Under the pieces are notes generated by a model. The model was not told the origin of the DNA. It was given only the letters and a program-made list of their open reading frames with translations, and did no database searches. A DNA stretch of 64,000 bases from Acinetobacter lwoffii (GTDB lineage: Bacteria; Pseudomonadota; Gammaproteobacteria; Pseudomonadales; Moraxellaceae): positions 28,234-92,233 of the forward strand of contig NZ_DCLL01000029.1 in NCBI RefSeq assembly GCF_002321025.1, given 5' to 3'. This document shows positions 17,213 through 26,036 of the stretch, piece after piece. The translations under genes and the position numbers were made by a program. Numbering within the stretch: the first letter of the stretch is position 1; the number at the start of each line of letters is the position of its first letter.

Positions 17213-17251
17213 TGGCCGAACTGCCTAGACTCTTACAGTTCGGCTTTTTTT
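17213..17251 (+). terminator. Rho-independent terminator after the lipocalin
   Basis: GCCGAACTG / CAGTTCGGC stem with a 12-nt loop and a run of T. It separates blc from the desaturase operon. Confidence 0.88.
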
Positions 17252-17331
17252 CACTTCACAGAAAATTCATATCTGACTGATTAGACTCATCAAATAGAAT
17301 AAAGACAGTCACTTAAAATTAGGATGAGTCC

Positions 17332-18318
17332 ATGTTGAAAAGTCTGATACGATGGATAGACAGCTGGTCTACAACCTCACAGCCTGAAGCACTGACTGCT
17401 GAAAACAGCAAGATTCAGTGGGTCCGTATTTTTCCCTTTATTTTGCTGCATCTGGCCTGTCTCGCCGTGTTCTGGGTGGGTGTGTCATGGTTTGCACTGG
17501 GCTTTATGCTAGCATTCTACTTAATCCGCATGTTTTCCATCACGGCTTTTTTTCATCGCTATCTGTCGCATAAAACTTTTCAGACCTCGCGCCCGGTACA
17601 GTTCCTGTTTGTATTACTGGGCACCATGAGTGCGCAGCGTGGTCCGCTCTGGTGGGCAGCTCATCACCGTTATCACCACCGCTATACCGATACCTTGCAA
17701 GACCCGCATTCATCCACGCATGGTTTTTGGTATAGCCATGTCGGCTGGTTTCTGAATGAATATAATTTTGCTACGCGTAAAGAGGTGATCAAGGACTGGC
17801 TGAAATATCCAGAACTGATTTGGCTGGACCGTTTTAGTTTGATTGTGGTGTTGCTGACTGCGGGCGGGATTTATGCACTAGGCGAATGGCTGGCCATCAC
17901 TTGGCCGCAACTCGGGACGTCCGGCCTGCAATTGCTGGTCTGGGGCTTTATGGTTTCCACGGTGTTATTGATCCATGCGACCTTGTGCATCAATTCATTG
18001 GCGCATCATTATGGCAGCCGTGATTTTGAGACGGATGACCACAGCCGTAACAATTTATTTCTGTCACTCATCACCTTAGGCGAAGGCTGGCATAACAATC
18101 ATCATTACTATGCTGGTAGTACCCGGCAGGGTTTTTACTGGTGGCAGATTGATGTGACCTATTACTTGCTGAAACTCATGTCCTGGCTGGGACTGGTCTG
18201 GGGCCTCAAGCCCATTCCGGCACGGATTTATGAAGCCAGTAAAATCGCTCAGGCTCGAAAACATAAAAAAGCTGCTACTGCCGACACTCACACGATTCAA
18301 TCGAAGGAATCACCATGA
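17332..18318 (+). CDS. Membrane fatty-acid (acyl-CoA) desaturase
   Basis: A 328-residue integral membrane di-iron desaturase. The three histidine boxes are present: HRYLSH, HHRYHH and HNNHHYY. Hydrophobic segments around residues 30-75 and 170-215 flank them. It introduces a double bond into an acyl chain at the inner membrane. It starts the long operon: the next gene overlaps its stop (ATGA), and AGGA lies 8 nt before the start. A TAGAAT-like -10 is visible near 17296. In this setting it could supply the unsaturated acyl chains that the cyclopropane-synthase-like enzymes modify (inference). Confidence 0.92.
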   Translation: MLKSLIRWIDSWSTTSQPEALTAENSKIQWVRIFPFILLHLACLAVFWVGVSWFALGFMLAFYLIRMFSITAFFHRYLSHKTFQTSRPVQFLFVLLGTMSAQRGPLWWAAHHRYHHRYTDTLQDPHSSTHGFWYSHVGWFLNEYNFATRKEVIKDWLKYPELIWLDRFSLIVVLLTAGGIYALGEWLAITWPQLGTSGLQLLVWGFMVSTVLLIHATLCINSLAHHYGSRDFETDDHSRNNLFLSLITLGEGWHNNHHYYAGSTRQGFYWWQIDVTYYLLKLMSWLGLVWGLKPIPARIYEASKIAQARKHKKAATADTHTIQSKESP

Positions 18319-19598
18319 AAATTGCAATTATTGGTTCAGGTATTTCCGGTCTGTACGCTGCCTGGAAACTCAGCAAAGTGCATGAAGTCACAGTCTTTGA
18401 AAAGAATAACTACTTTGGTGGTCATACCGATACCCATCAGCTGAATATCGAGGGTGAACAGGTTGCGGTGGATAGTGGCTTTATTGTGTTTAATGAGCAT
18501 AACTATCCGCTGTTTTGCTCGATGCTAAAAGAACTAGGGATTCAATCGCAAAGCAGTGACATGGGCTTTTCGGTGAATAATCAGGTCAGTGGCTTACAGT
18601 ACAATCCTTCAAAAAAATTCTCGCTGTTGTTCCGACCTCAAAACTTTCTTAATACTGATTTTCGCGCGATGTTGTCGGATCTGTTCCGTTTCTATGCAGC
18701 CAATAAAGATCTGGATGTGGAACAGGTCGATACACAGCTCAGTATTGATGATTATTTAAATCAACATGGTTATAGCGATGCCTTTCGTCAGGAACATCTC
18801 TATCCGATGTGTGGGGCGCTGTGGTCCTGTCCGGTGGAACAAGCCGGACAGATTCCCTATAAATTTGTGGTCAGCTTTTTCCAGCACCATCGCATGTTGC
18901 AACTGAAAGACCGGCCCTTATGGCTTACAGTCAAGGGTGGATCGGCTCGCTACGTTCGTGCGATTCAGTCCCAGGCCAATATTACTTTCCGCAAAACTGC
19001 TGTGCATCAGGTATCCCGTAGTGCCAATGATGTACTGGTTGAAACAGCACAGGGCAGTGAGCGTTTTGACTGGGTGATCTTTGCTAGTCATGCTGACGAC
19101 AGCCTGAAATTACTTAAAGACCCGACAGTGCAGGAGCTGGACGTGCTGGGCAAGTTCCGCTATCAGGCTAACCGCATGGTGGTGCATTCTGATACCCGCA
19201 TCATGCCCAAATCCCGTCGTCAATGGGCCAGCTGGCATGTGCATGTCACCCCAAGTCAGGCAGCTGAACAGACGCCATTCCAGCACAGCGGTATGCACTA
19301 TGGTTTCAGTTACTGGATGAACCAGTTGCAAAACCTGCAATGCAAGACTCAGGTTCTTGCCACCCTGAATCCTAACTTTGCCTTGGATCCTAAAAAGGTC
19401 TGGGTCGAACGGCATTACCGTCATCCGGTGTTTGATGCCTCCGCGATTGAAGCACAAGAACGCTGGGCCGAGATCAATAGCCAGAACCGCACCTCATACT
19501 GTGGCGCTTACTGGGGTTGGGGCTTTCATGAAGATGGTGCCCGTAGCGCTGCGTGGGTGGTCGATCAGCTCTTAAAACAGACCGAGCAGGCCGCCTAG
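18315..19598 (+). CDS. FAD-dependent amine-oxidase-like oxidoreductase
   Basis: A 427-residue flavoprotein. The N-terminal dinucleotide-binding motif (IAIIGSGISGLYAAWKL, then VTVFEKNNYFGGHT) and a C-terminal FAD motif (YCGAYWGWGFHEDGARSAAW) mark the amine oxidase/phytoene-desaturase-like superfamily. This subgroup almost always sits next to DUF1365 and a cyclopropane-synthase homologue, as here. In alphaproteobacteria such trios have been tied to unusual lipid modification, including furan fatty acids. It overlaps the desaturase gene by 4 bp and lies 6 bp before DUF1365. The exact reaction is not known from the sequence. Confidence 0.9.
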   Translation: MKIAIIGSGISGLYAAWKLSKVHEVTVFEKNNYFGGHTDTHQLNIEGEQVAVDSGFIVFNEHNYPLFCSMLKELGIQSQSSDMGFSVNNQVSGLQYNPSKKFSLLFRPQNFLNTDFRAMLSDLFRFYAANKDLDVEQVDTQLSIDDYLNQHGYSDAFRQEHLYPMCGALWSCPVEQAGQIPYKFVVSFFQHHRMLQLKDRPLWLTVKGGSARYVRAIQSQANITFRKTAVHQVSRSANDVLVETAQGSERFDWVIFASHADDSLKLLKDPTVQELDVLGKFRYQANRMVVHSDTRIMPKSRRQWASWHVHVTPSQAAEQTPFQHSGMHYGFSYWMNQLQNLQCKTQVLATLNPNFALDPKKVWVERHYRHPVFDASAIEAQERWAEINSQNRTSYCGAYWGWGFHEDGARSAAWVVDQLLKQTEQAA

Positions 19599-19604
19599 GA
19601 GGAT

Positions 19605-20402
19605 ATGATGCAAATGTTTCCACTGGCGATTGCCTCTGCGGAAATCCGGCATCGCCGTTTCTTGCCTAAAGCGCATGCTTTTAAGACCCGGCTGACCTAT
19701 CTATACTTTGATCCGGATCAGCTCTCAAGCTTTACCCAAAAATCCTGGCTCTGGTCTTGCAATCGCTGGAATTTCCTCACTCTGGACGAACGTGATTTTC
19801 TGACCATGGAATGTGGTTCGATTCGGCAGAAGGTCGCACGTCTGCTGATCAAGCGGGAAAACTACCTGTTAGCGCATGCCGCATCCATCCGGGTCTTGGC
19901 TCTGCCGCGTACACTCGGCTTTCGCTTTAATTCTGTGGTGTTTTATCTGGTCTTTGATGCCACCGACCAGCTGATCTTTGTCCTCAGTGAAATTACCAAT
20001 ACACCGTGGAATGAACGTCAGGTCTATATTCACGACTGTCGGCACAATGCAACTGAATATGCACCGTACCAGAGTCACCAGTTTGACTTCAAGAAGGCCT
20101 TTCATGTGTCGCCATTCATGCCGATGGCGCTGGATTACCGCTGGCGCTTCAGCTTTTCCGATCAAAACAATGTGATTCATATGCAGCTGTTTCAGCAAGG
20201 AATCTTGCAATTTGATGCCACCATGCAATTTTCGTTGCAAGCCATCACAGTTCCTTCACAACAGCATCGCTATGCTGTGCTGAAAGTTCTTGAGCCCTTC
20301 AGGATGGTCGGTGGAATTTATCTACATGCCTTTCGCTTGTGGAAGAAGAAAATTCCATTTTACCGACATCCTAAAAAAGAAAAAGGAAACACATTGCGAT
20401 GA
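19605..20402 (+). CDS. DUF1365 protein
   Basis: A 265-residue DUF1365 protein with characteristic IRHRRFLPKAHAFKTRLTYL at the N-terminus and FHVSPFMPMALDYRWRFSFS in the middle. The function is unproven; it is consistently encoded between the FAD oxidoreductase and the cyclopropane-synthase-like enzyme. This context suggests it acts on the same lipid. Strong RBS (TAGGAGG) before the start. Its stop overlaps the next start (ATGA), so translation is coupled. Confidence 0.9.
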   Translation: MMQMFPLAIASAEIRHRRFLPKAHAFKTRLTYLYFDPDQLSSFTQKSWLWSCNRWNFLTLDERDFLTMECGSIRQKVARLLIKRENYLLAHAASIRVLALPRTLGFRFNSVVFYLVFDATDQLIFVLSEITNTPWNERQVYIHDCRHNATEYAPYQSHQFDFKKAFHVSPFMPMALDYRWRFSFSDQNNVIHMQLFQQGILQFDATMQFSLQAITVPSQQHRYAVLKVLEPFRMVGGIYLHAFRLWKKKIPFYRHPKKEKGNTLR

Positions 20403-21595
20403 AAACACTGTTTATGGGAGAAGAAAGCACAATGCCGGTGGTACTGCGCCATCTGCTGAAATTACGTCATGGTCAGCTGATTTTTAAAGGCGCCTGGAAC
20501 GGGATTGTGGGGGAGAGCAGTGATTTGTATGCCGTGATTCAGGTGCATGATGCTAGGCTGATGGATCTGCTGTTCCGTAATGGCGTACTCGGTGCTGCTG
20601 AAGGTTTTATTCGCGGCTACTGGAGCAGTGAAGATCTGGTCAATGTGATTCGCATTCTGGCGCGTAACCGTGATGTGCTGGACCGGATGAACCAGAATGC
20701 GCTGGCCAAGGCCAGTCAGTTCCTGTTAAAGACCTGGTACAAATCCCGCAAAAACTCAATTGATGGCAGCCGTAAAAATATTGCCGAGCATTATGACCTG
20801 AGCAATGACTTTTTCAAGCTGTTCCTAGATAGCAGCATGATGTATTCCAGTGCGGTATTTAAAGAACCGGGCATGAGTCTGGAACAGGCCTCCGATTATA
20901 AAAAAGAACTGATTTGCCAGAAACTGCAGCTGAAACCGATGGATCATTTAGTTGAGATTGGCAGCGGATGGGGTGGTTTTGCCATTTACGCAGCACTGCA
21001 TTATGGCTGTAAGGTAACCACCATTACCATCTCCCAAGCACAATATGATGAAGCGGTCGCGCGAATAGAGGCAACCGGACTATCCCATCGCGTGGATGTC
21101 CAGCTGAAAGACTACCGTCTGTTGGAAGGCAAATATGACAAGCTGGTGTCGATTGAAATGATCGAGGCTGTAGGTGAGCAGTATTTACCGATATATTTCA
21201 ACAAATGCCGTGAATTGCTGAAATCGAATGGTCTGGCACTGATTCAGGCCATCACCATTGAAGATGCCCGCTATGCCAAAGCCCTGAATACCGTGGACTA
21301 TATCAAGCGTTACATTTTCCCGGGCAGTTTTATTCCTTGCATCAGTGTCATGACCCAAGCAGCTTCCGAGCAAAAACTGCGTCTCAAGCATCTGGAAGAT
21401 ATCGGCCAGAGTTATGCCCAAACCTTGCACTGCTGGCGCCAACGTTTTCTGGAGCAACGTGATCAGGTAATGGGGCTTGGTTTTGATGAGTCCTTTATCC
21501 GTATGTGGGATTTTTATCTGTGCTATTGCGAAGGTGGTTTCCGCGAAGGCGTAATCAGTGATGTGCATCTGTTATTCGAAGCCAGTGCTTACTAA
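20399..21595 (+). CDS. Cyclopropane-fatty-acyl-phospholipid synthase family methyltransferase (1)
   Basis: 398 residues. An N-terminal lipid-binding region (about 1-120) precedes the SAM-dependent class I methyltransferase domain: HYDLSNDFFKLFLDSSMMYS, motif I VEIGSGWGGFAIYAA and SIEMIEAVGEQYLPIYF. FIPCISVMTQAA and the C-terminal FYLCYCEGGFREG are typical of Cfa-type enzymes. By family it transfers a methyl(ene) group from SAM to a double bond of a membrane acyl chain. In FAD-DUF1365-Cfa operons the product may be a methylated or otherwise modified fatty acid instead of a simple cyclopropane. Cytosolic face of the membrane. Confidence 0.92.
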   Translation: MKTLFMGEESTMPVVLRHLLKLRHGQLIFKGAWNGIVGESSDLYAVIQVHDARLMDLLFRNGVLGAAEGFIRGYWSSEDLVNVIRILARNRDVLDRMNQNALAKASQFLLKTWYKSRKNSIDGSRKNIAEHYDLSNDFFKLFLDSSMMYSSAVFKEPGMSLEQASDYKKELICQKLQLKPMDHLVEIGSGWGGFAIYAALHYGCKVTTITISQAQYDEAVARIEATGLSHRVDVQLKDYRLLEGKYDKLVSIEMIEAVGEQYLPIYFNKCRELLKSNGLALIQAITIEDARYAKALNTVDYIKRYIFPGSFIPCISVMTQAASEQKLRLKHLEDIGQSYAQTLHCWRQRFLEQRDQVMGLGFDESFIRMWDFYLCYCEGGFREGVISDVHLLFEASAY

Positions 21596-21620
21596 GCCAA
21601 GATAAAACAGGAGGGCTGTT

Positions 21621-22400
21621 ATGCTGCTGAATTTACTGGTGCTGAATGTCTTTATCATGTTCTGTAGCTGGCTGCTAGTGACCTATAACCAGCGTGCCGG
21701 ACTGGTGGATGTGGCCTGGAGTTTCTGTATTGCACTCAATGTCATCATCCCTGCTTGGGTCATGGAAACTGCACCGCTGCTGATCCGGGTATTTCTGGGC
21801 GTGTTCAGCGGAATCTGGTTCTTACGCCTGACCTGGCATCTGCTGCGCCGTTATGCCAGTGAAACTGCAGAAGATACCCGCTATGCCAATATGCGCAGGG
21901 CCATGGGAGATTATCAGCATCTCGGTTTTCTGGCCTTTTTTATTTTTCAGGCCGGGCTGGTGGCACTGTTTTCCTATCCGATGCTGGAGTTGCTTAATAT
22001 TCCGGTCCAGCAGTGGAATGACTGGACCCCCTATGCCGTACTGGTGGCAGGCATGATCATGCTGCTGGCGCTGATCGGGGAGAGTACTTCCGACCAGCAG
22101 CTCTACCGCTTCAAGCTGGATCCCCAGAATAAGGGCAAAACCCTGGATCGGGGCTTATGGAAATACTCACGTCATCCGAACTATTTTTTTGAATGGTTAC
22201 ACTGGTTTGCCTATCCGGTTCTCGGTCTAGCGGCAGGAGTCTATGAACTGTGGCTCTATCCGCTGCTGATGTGGTTGTTTCTGTACTACATTACCGGCAT
22301 TCCGTTTAGTGAACAACAGGCACTGGCCCATCGCGGCGAAAATTACAAAGCTTATCAACGACGAACTTCAATGTTTATTCCGTGGCCACCCAAAGAGTAG
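21621..22400 (+). CDS. DUF1295 membrane protein (steroid 5-alpha-reductase-like)
   Basis: 259 residues with about six hydrophobic segments and the DUF1295 C-terminal signature SRHPNYFFEWLHWFAYP followed by YYITGIPFSEQQAL. This fold is shared with steroid 5-alpha-reductases and isoprenylcysteine methyltransferases. The family is common in Cfa operons, where it is presumed to reduce or modify acyl chains with NADPH. It starts 25 bp after the first Cfa gene with an AGGAGG site. Substrate not determined. Confidence 0.9.
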   Translation: MLLNLLVLNVFIMFCSWLLVTYNQRAGLVDVAWSFCIALNVIIPAWVMETAPLLIRVFLGVFSGIWFLRLTWHLLRRYASETAEDTRYANMRRAMGDYQHLGFLAFFIFQAGLVALFSYPMLELLNIPVQQWNDWTPYAVLVAGMIMLLALIGESTSDQQLYRFKLDPQNKGKTLDRGLWKYSRHPNYFFEWLHWFAYPVLGLAAGVYELWLYPLLMWLFLYYITGIPFSEQQALAHRGENYKAYQRRTSMFIPWPPKE

Positions 22401-22408
22401 GTAAATAC

Positions 22409-23458
22409 ATGGACTTTATGATTCAACAATCTTTAAAACTGGTTGAAAAGGGTAAATTGCCCGATGCCGTGATTCGCGCAGGCATTCGCACTTTAAGCAA
22501 AAAACGTCTGGCACAGGAAGGGCGCTTTGACCCGGCACTGGCGGCACAGCGTTATATGGATGTGCTGCATATGCTGAAAAACAGCGCAATTGCCATCGAG
22601 ACCGACAAAGCCAATGAACAGCACTATGAACTGCCCACCGCATTTTTTCAGGCGGTGCTAGGCAAGCAGCTGAAATACAGCGCCAGCCTGTTTGAACATG
22701 ACCATACCACACTGGATCAGGCGGAAGAAGCCGCACTGGCCAGCTATTGCCAGCGTGCGCAACTACAGGACGGGCAGGATATTCTGGAAATTGGCTGTGG
22801 CTGGGGCTCACTCAGTCTGTATATGGCCGAGCATTATCCTAACGCCCGGATTACCGTAGTGTCGAACTCCTCAACCCAGCGCCAGTATATTCAGGAACAG
22901 GCCCGTCTGAAAAAACTGCAGAACCTGACAGTGGTCACCTGTGATGTCAATGTACTGCAACTGGAACCGGCTGCTTTTGACCGTGTGGTTTCGGTGGAAA
23001 TGTTTGAGCATGTGCGCAACTACCAGAAACTGTTTGAAAATATCAGCAGCTGGCTGAAAGACGATGGCTTGCTCTGGTGCCATATTTTCTGTCACCGTTT
23101 CCTGCATTATCCATTTGAAGTTAAAAATGAATTTGACTGGATGTCGAAATATTTCTTTAGTGGCGGTCTGATGCCGGCAGCTTCAACTTTCCTGCATTTC
23201 CAGCAGCATTTGCAGCTGGAACAGCACTGGCAATGGGCCGGCACCCAATATGAACGCACCGCAAATGCCTGGCTGGAGAATATGGACCAAAAGCAGGCCG
23301 AGCTGCAGCCCCTGTTTGAACAGACCTATGGCGCAGATGCTACCATCTGGTGGCAACGTTGGCGGATTTTCTTTATGGCCTGTGCCGAATTATTCGGTTA
23401 TGACCATGGACACGAGTGGGTGATCGGCCACTTTCTGTTTAAAAAGAAAGCCGTATAA
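22409..23458 (+). CDS. Cyclopropane-fatty-acyl-phospholipid synthase-like methyltransferase (2)
   Basis: About 349 residues. It has the HYELPTAFFQAVLGKQLKYS segment, SAM motif I LEIGCGWGSLSLYMAEHYP, SVEMFEHVRNYQKLFENISS and FSGGLMPAASTFLHF. It belongs to the SAM-dependent branch related to coclaurine N-methyltransferase and Cfa, distinct from the longer Cfa upstream. ATG 22409 is preferred over an in-frame GTG at 22382, because the latter lies inside the DUF1295 gene and GTAGG precedes the ATG. Two different Cfa-like enzymes in one operon imply two successive methylation steps or two substrates (inference). Confidence 0.9.
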   Translation: MDFMIQQSLKLVEKGKLPDAVIRAGIRTLSKKRLAQEGRFDPALAAQRYMDVLHMLKNSAIAIETDKANEQHYELPTAFFQAVLGKQLKYSASLFEHDHTTLDQAEEAALASYCQRAQLQDGQDILEIGCGWGSLSLYMAEHYPNARITVVSNSSTQRQYIQEQARLKKLQNLTVVTCDVNVLQLEPAAFDRVVSVEMFEHVRNYQKLFENISSWLKDDGLLWCHIFCHRFLHYPFEVKNEFDWMSKYFFSGGLMPAASTFLHFQQHLQLEQHWQWAGTQYERTANAWLENMDQKQAELQPLFEQTYGADATIWWQRWRIFFMACAELFGYDHGHEWVIGHFLFKKKAV

Positions 23459-23497
23459 TTAAACGCTGAATCGGATGCGCCAACGGGGAATTGATCA

Positions 23498-24832
23498 ATG
23501 TTAAAGCTGTTTAGGGACAAACGCGATCATCCTCTGGGTGAGGTGTTTAACCGCTACTACTGGCTGCAAATCGGATTCATTGCCTTGTCGGTGGTGATTG
23601 GCATTGCCTGTAGTGCCTGGGTGATTAAAGGCTTTTTGCTGCGCACCGCCTTGGAACAGGAAATGTCACACTACTGGCAGCGGCTGGAACGCAATCCGGC
23701 CGCCGAACTTCCCGACACCAAAAACCTATATGGTTATCGTTGGTATGATACCCCTCCTATGCAGTTTCAGCACATGCAGTTCGAGCAGGGCGTCAATCGG
23801 CATTTTGTCGATGGTAAAGAGCGCATGACCGTCTACGGTGAAAAAAATCGGCAGCATGTGCTGCTGGTCTTTGGCGAAAGTAACGTCAACAAACTGGTCT
23901 GGCTGTTTGGTCTGGCACCACTGATGGTCAGTTTGTTCGTGCTGTACAGCGTATTGTGGTGGTGGAACCGTCGCGCCAGACGTTATTTTTCTCCGATTAC
24001 CCGGTTGGCCAATGCGCTGGAACATATCGACTGGGAACATCAGAAAAATCAGGCTTCACCTTTTCAGGACATTCGCACTGATTCCAATCTGGAAGCTGAA
24101 TACCTGAAGCAGGCATTAGAAAAATACCATCAGGTCTTGAGTGCATTTATTCAGCGTGAACGTGAGTTTACCGGTGATGTCAGTCATGAACTGCGCACCC
24201 CATTGACGATTTTAAAAGGCAATGTGCAACTGTGTCAGGCACGCTATGGTAACAACAAATCCTTTACCCGCCTGCACAACACTATTGAAGACATGCAGCT
24301 GCTGGTCGATACCTTACTGGCCATCGCCCGAAATACCACCAACACCCTGATAGCCGAGCCCACTATGCTGTCAGAATGTCTGGAGAATCTGGTACAGGAT
24401 CTGGACAGTGTCAGCCACAACAAAGGCATGCAGATCGACCTACAAAAAGACCTGGATGAACAGCCGCGTAAAATGTACCCGTCAATGACCAAAATGGTGT
24501 TTGGCAATATCCTGCGCAATGCACTGAATTATTCGCAAGGCACGGAAATTGATGTCATTCTGCAAAAAAATAAAGTGCTGATTGCTGACAATGGAGTGGG
24601 TATTCCCTTACCGAATAACTCCAAAGTTCAGGAACTGTCCGACCAGCAACTACAACTAGAAATCAAAGGGCACGGCATTGGTCTGCAACTGGTACAGAAA
24701 CTGTGCAAGCAGCTGGGCTGGCGGGTGGAACTGTTTGACCGGCAATATTATCTTAGCACCCATCAGGATGTTGATCTGACAATGACCACCGGACTGATTG
24801 TAGTGGTGTATTTGAACGAGGTTTTCGCCTGA
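23498..24832 (+). CDS. Sensor histidine kinase
   Basis: A 444-residue membrane kinase. TM1 lies at about residues 22-50 (LQIGFIALSVVIGIACSAWV), followed by a periplasmic sensor of about 85 residues. TM2 is at about 130-155 (LVWLFGLAPLMVSLFVLYSV). HisKA contains the phospho-accepting His in GDVSHELRTPLTILKG. The ATPase domain has NILRNALNYS (N box), IADNGVGIP (G1) and GHGIGLQLV (G2). It lies 39 bp after the second Cfa gene on the same strand. Its partner response regulator is encoded convergently, with the two stops only 5 bp apart. The signal is unknown; a membrane or oxidative-stress cue would fit the cluster. Confidence 0.93.
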   Translation: MLKLFRDKRDHPLGEVFNRYYWLQIGFIALSVVIGIACSAWVIKGFLLRTALEQEMSHYWQRLERNPAAELPDTKNLYGYRWYDTPPMQFQHMQFEQGVNRHFVDGKERMTVYGEKNRQHVLLVFGESNVNKLVWLFGLAPLMVSLFVLYSVLWWWNRRARRYFSPITRLANALEHIDWEHQKNQASPFQDIRTDSNLEAEYLKQALEKYHQVLSAFIQREREFTGDVSHELRTPLTILKGNVQLCQARYGNNKSFTRLHNTIEDMQLLVDTLLAIARNTTNTLIAEPTMLSECLENLVQDLDSVSHNKGMQIDLQKDLDEQPRKMYPSMTKMVFGNILRNALNYSQGTEIDVILQKNKVLIADNGVGIPLPNNSKVQELSDQQLQLEIKGHGIGLQLVQKLCKQLGWRVELFDRQYYLSTHQDVDLTMTTGLIVVVYLNEVFA

Positions 24833-24837
24833 AAAGC

Positions 24838-25524
24838 TTAGGCTTCTAAAGCAATCGTTAAACCGACACCGGAGATGGTATGAATCAGTTTCTGCTCAAA
24901 AGGCTTGTCAACCATTTTACGCAGATTATAGATATGACTGCGCAGGGCATCGCTTTCCGGTTCTGCATCTCCCCAAAGCTCCATCATGATTTCCTGTTTG
25001 GTTAGGACCTTAGGTGAATGACGCATTAACAATTTCAGGAGTTTGAACTGGATAGGGGGTAATTCAATGGTCTGGCCGGCTCGCGTCAGTTGCTGTCTGG
25101 CCGGGTCCAAAATCAGATCATGAATCTGTAGCCGGCCACTGGATACCTCACCTAAAGAACGTTTAATCAGAGCTTTGACCCGAACCACCAGCTCGTTAAA
25201 ATCAAAGGGCTTAACCAGATAATCATCCGTGCCGGAATTAAAACCTTTGAGTTTGTCATCCAGCGTATCGCGCGCCGTCAACATCAGTACGGGTAAATCC
25301 AACCCTTCCTCATGACGCAGCCATTCACACAGTTCATAACCTGAACCATCAGGTAAATTAATGTCTAGAAGCAAAATATGATAGCGCTGCTGTTTCAGTA
25401 GCTGGCGTGCAGCGTTCAGATTGCGGGCATGATCCACTACAAAATCATGTTCTTCCAGAAACTCGCATAAGGTAGAGGCCAGTTCATAATGGTCTTCGAC
25501 CATCAGGATAAAATGTTTCGACAT
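24838..25524 (-). CDS. OmpR/PhoB-family response regulator
   Basis: 228 residues. The receiver domain (1-120) has the phospho-Asp in LLLDINLPDGSGYE and the Lys in DDYLVKPFDFNELVVRV. The winged-helix DNA-binding domain (about 130-225) has LPPIQFKLLKLLMRHSPKVL and ESDALRSHIYNLRKMVDKPF. It is the last gene of a minus-strand operon (NTF2-like, chalcone-isomerase-like, regulator), 11 bp after the latter. It presumably pairs with the kinase at 23498 and may control both strands of the cluster. The convergent kinase/regulator layout is uncommon. Confidence 0.93.
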   Translation of the reverse strand: MSKHFILMVEDHYELASTLCEFLEEHDFVVDHARNLNAARQLLKQQRYHILLLDINLPDGSGYELCEWLRHEEGLDLPVLMLTARDTLDDKLKGFNSGTDDYLVKPFDFNELVVRVKALIKRSLGEVSSGRLQIHDLILDPARQQLTRAGQTIELPPIQFKLLKLLMRHSPKVLTKQEIMMELWGDAEPESDALRSHIYNLRKMVDKPFEQKLIHTISGVGLTIALEA

Positions 25525-25535
25525 AGCGGCAGAGA

Positions 25536-26036
25536 CTAATTCAATAATTGCTGTTTTAATTTAGCACTAAATGGCTGCGAACCCAGCCAGATATTAAAAT
25601 ATTGTTGTGCTAGAGGATGCTGAAGATTGCCTAGTACCTGCTGATTCAGCATCAAGGTCAGGGTCTGTGTCTCGGCTTGATAGCTTAAACGATAAAGATC
25701 ACCCGGTTTTACCGGCTTATAAAGCTGAGTAATTCTATCTAATACTATTAAGTGTTTAGACTCTCGCTCATTACGCTTCAGAAAATGGGTCGCTGCACGC
25801 TTGAAAGCCCATTCCGGAATATTCTGTGTATAGGAAAAATCAATCTGCATATTCTGGCCTTGCCAGGGTTTTGTACAGTTCTGAGCATAATAACGGGCGA
25901 CGCCAACCTGTTTCTGAGCCACCAAAAGTGGACCACGACCACACTGATTCATATTCTGGGCATGTGACCATGAACTGAAACTGCAGAGCATCAGTAGTCC
26001 CGTACTTAATACTACTTTTTGAATGGCAGTACCCAT
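25536..26036 (-). CDS. Chalcone-isomerase-like periplasmic protein
   Basis: 166 residues with a signal peptide (VVLSTGLLMLCSFSSWSHAQ). The mature part has LLVAQKQVGVARYYAQNCTK, IPEWAFKRAATHFLKRNE, YKPVKPGDLYRLSYQAETQT and QYFNIWLGSQPFSAKLKQQL. The last block is the chalcone-isomerase-like (PF16036 type) ending. Bacterial members are exported and thought to bind fatty acids, not to isomerise chalcone. It overlaps the preceding NTF2-like gene by 25 bp. In other proteobacteria such a gene occurs in ChrR/ECF-controlled stress clusters. Confidence 0.85.
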   Translation of the reverse strand: MGTAIQKVVLSTGLLMLCSFSSWSHAQNMNQCGRGPLLVAQKQVGVARYYAQNCTKPWQGQNMQIDFSYTQNIPEWAFKRAATHFLKRNERESKHLIVLDRITQLYKPVKPGDLYRLSYQAETQTLTLMLNQQVLGNLQHPLAQQYFNIWLGSQPFSAKLKQQLLN

